Positions 4,983 to 5,081 of a stretch of 5,081 bases of DNA are shown here, in pieces (within the stretch, counting starts at the first letter, position 1; each line of letters starts with the position of its first letter). The stretch covers positions 4,716 to 9,796 of the forward strand of contig PFVN01000057.1 in the NCBI GenBank assembly GCA_002790635.1, written 5' to 3'. Below the pieces are notes generated by a model. That model saw only the letters and a program-made list of their open reading frames with translations, made no database searches and was not told where the DNA came from. The translations under genes and the position numbers were made by a program. This stretch comes from Candidatus Moranbacteria bacterium CG_4_9_14_3_um_filter_42_9 (GTDB taxonomy: Bacteria > Patescibacteriota > Minisyncoccia > Moranbacterales > UBA2206).

Positions 4983-5081
4983 TGATTGATAATAAAAATA
5001 GAATAAAAAATTATTTAGCCATAGATTATGGTAAATCCAAGGTCGGTTTAGCGGTGGGGGATAGCGAGATATCCATCGCCT
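4976..5081 (+). CDS. ruvX: RuvX/YqgF-family Holliday-junction resolvase-like protein, N-terminal part
   Basis: The first 35 codons are in the window and the frame runs off the end. LAIDYGKSKVGLAVGD (14-29) is the opening beta-strand motif of the YqgF RNase H-like fold, with Asp17 as the first catalytic acidic residue and GLAVGD matching the family's G-x-A-x-S/G-D. YqgF proteins are implicated in 16S rRNA 5'-end maturation and in resolving Holliday junctions. Two in-frame starts are possible, ATG 4976 and ATG 4982; an in-frame TAG at 4958-4960 excludes longer forms. Neither has a Shine-Dalgarno site. The family's usual Arg in the GxxRxG motif appears as Lys22. It is divergent from the 29-aa peptide gene. 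No clear plus-strand promoter was found in the 71-nt gap. Confidence 0.85.
   Translation, partial: MSMIDNKNRIKNYLAIDYGKSKVGLAVGDSEISIA

Noticed and set aside
1..5081. CRISPR arrays, tRNA or rRNA genes
   Set aside because: No regularly spaced repeats and no tRNA-like or rRNA-like segments were seen on either strand.

Overview
The window reads as a piece of a bacterial chromosome carrying the distal half of a ribosomal-protein (spc) operon. It probably comes from the Candidate Phyla Radiation (Patescibacteria), with Parcubacteria-like lineages a reasonable guess. Three points support this. The order rplR-rpsE-rplO-secY-adk-map lacks rpmD (L30) between rpsE and rplO, a loss known throughout that radiation. 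The operon genes have almost no Shine-Dalgarno (SD) sequences. The proteins are compact, lysine-rich bacterial versions. TGA ends map, so the standard bacterial code fits and a TGA-recoding lineage is unlikely. The lineage is an inference from gene order and style, not from a database search.

Plus strand, 1-4036: the C-terminal end of ribosomal protein L18 (rplR, partial), then S5 (rpsE), L15 (rplO), the translocon channel SecY, adenylate kinase (adk) and type I methionine aminopeptidase (map). Together they supply ribosome parts, the membrane channel that ribosomes dock on, nucleotide balance, and removal of the initiator methionine from new proteins. rplO and secY abut with no gap, and adk and map are 4 nt apart. 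The rpsE-rplO gap holds a small hairpin and AT-rich heptads. The secY-adk gap holds a long imperfect inverted repeat that ends one base before the adk start codon.

4037-4181: no gene seen. This stretch holds an 18-bp inverted repeat (arms 4045-4062 and 4111-4128) around a 48-nt loop that can form a competing local hairpin. The usual continuation of the operon (infA, rpmJ, rpsM and so on) is not present.

Minus strand, 4182-4982: two small transcription units point back towards map. The distal one encodes an unrecognised 121-aa multi-pass membrane protein with a textbook promoter, a perfect AAGGAGG ribosome binding site and a GC-rich intrinsic terminator. The proximal one encodes a 29-aa hydrophobic single-helix peptide with a GGAGG site, its own intrinsic terminator and a possible promoter. 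The two proteins have similar N-terminal layouts (basic start, then a hydrophobic run with a Gly-Pro). This is the least explained part of the window.

Plus strand, 4976-end: the start of ruvX/yqgF (Holliday-junction resolvase-like RNase H-fold protein), cut by the window edge. It is divergent from the 29-aa peptide gene, and its start codons overlap that gene's candidate promoter.
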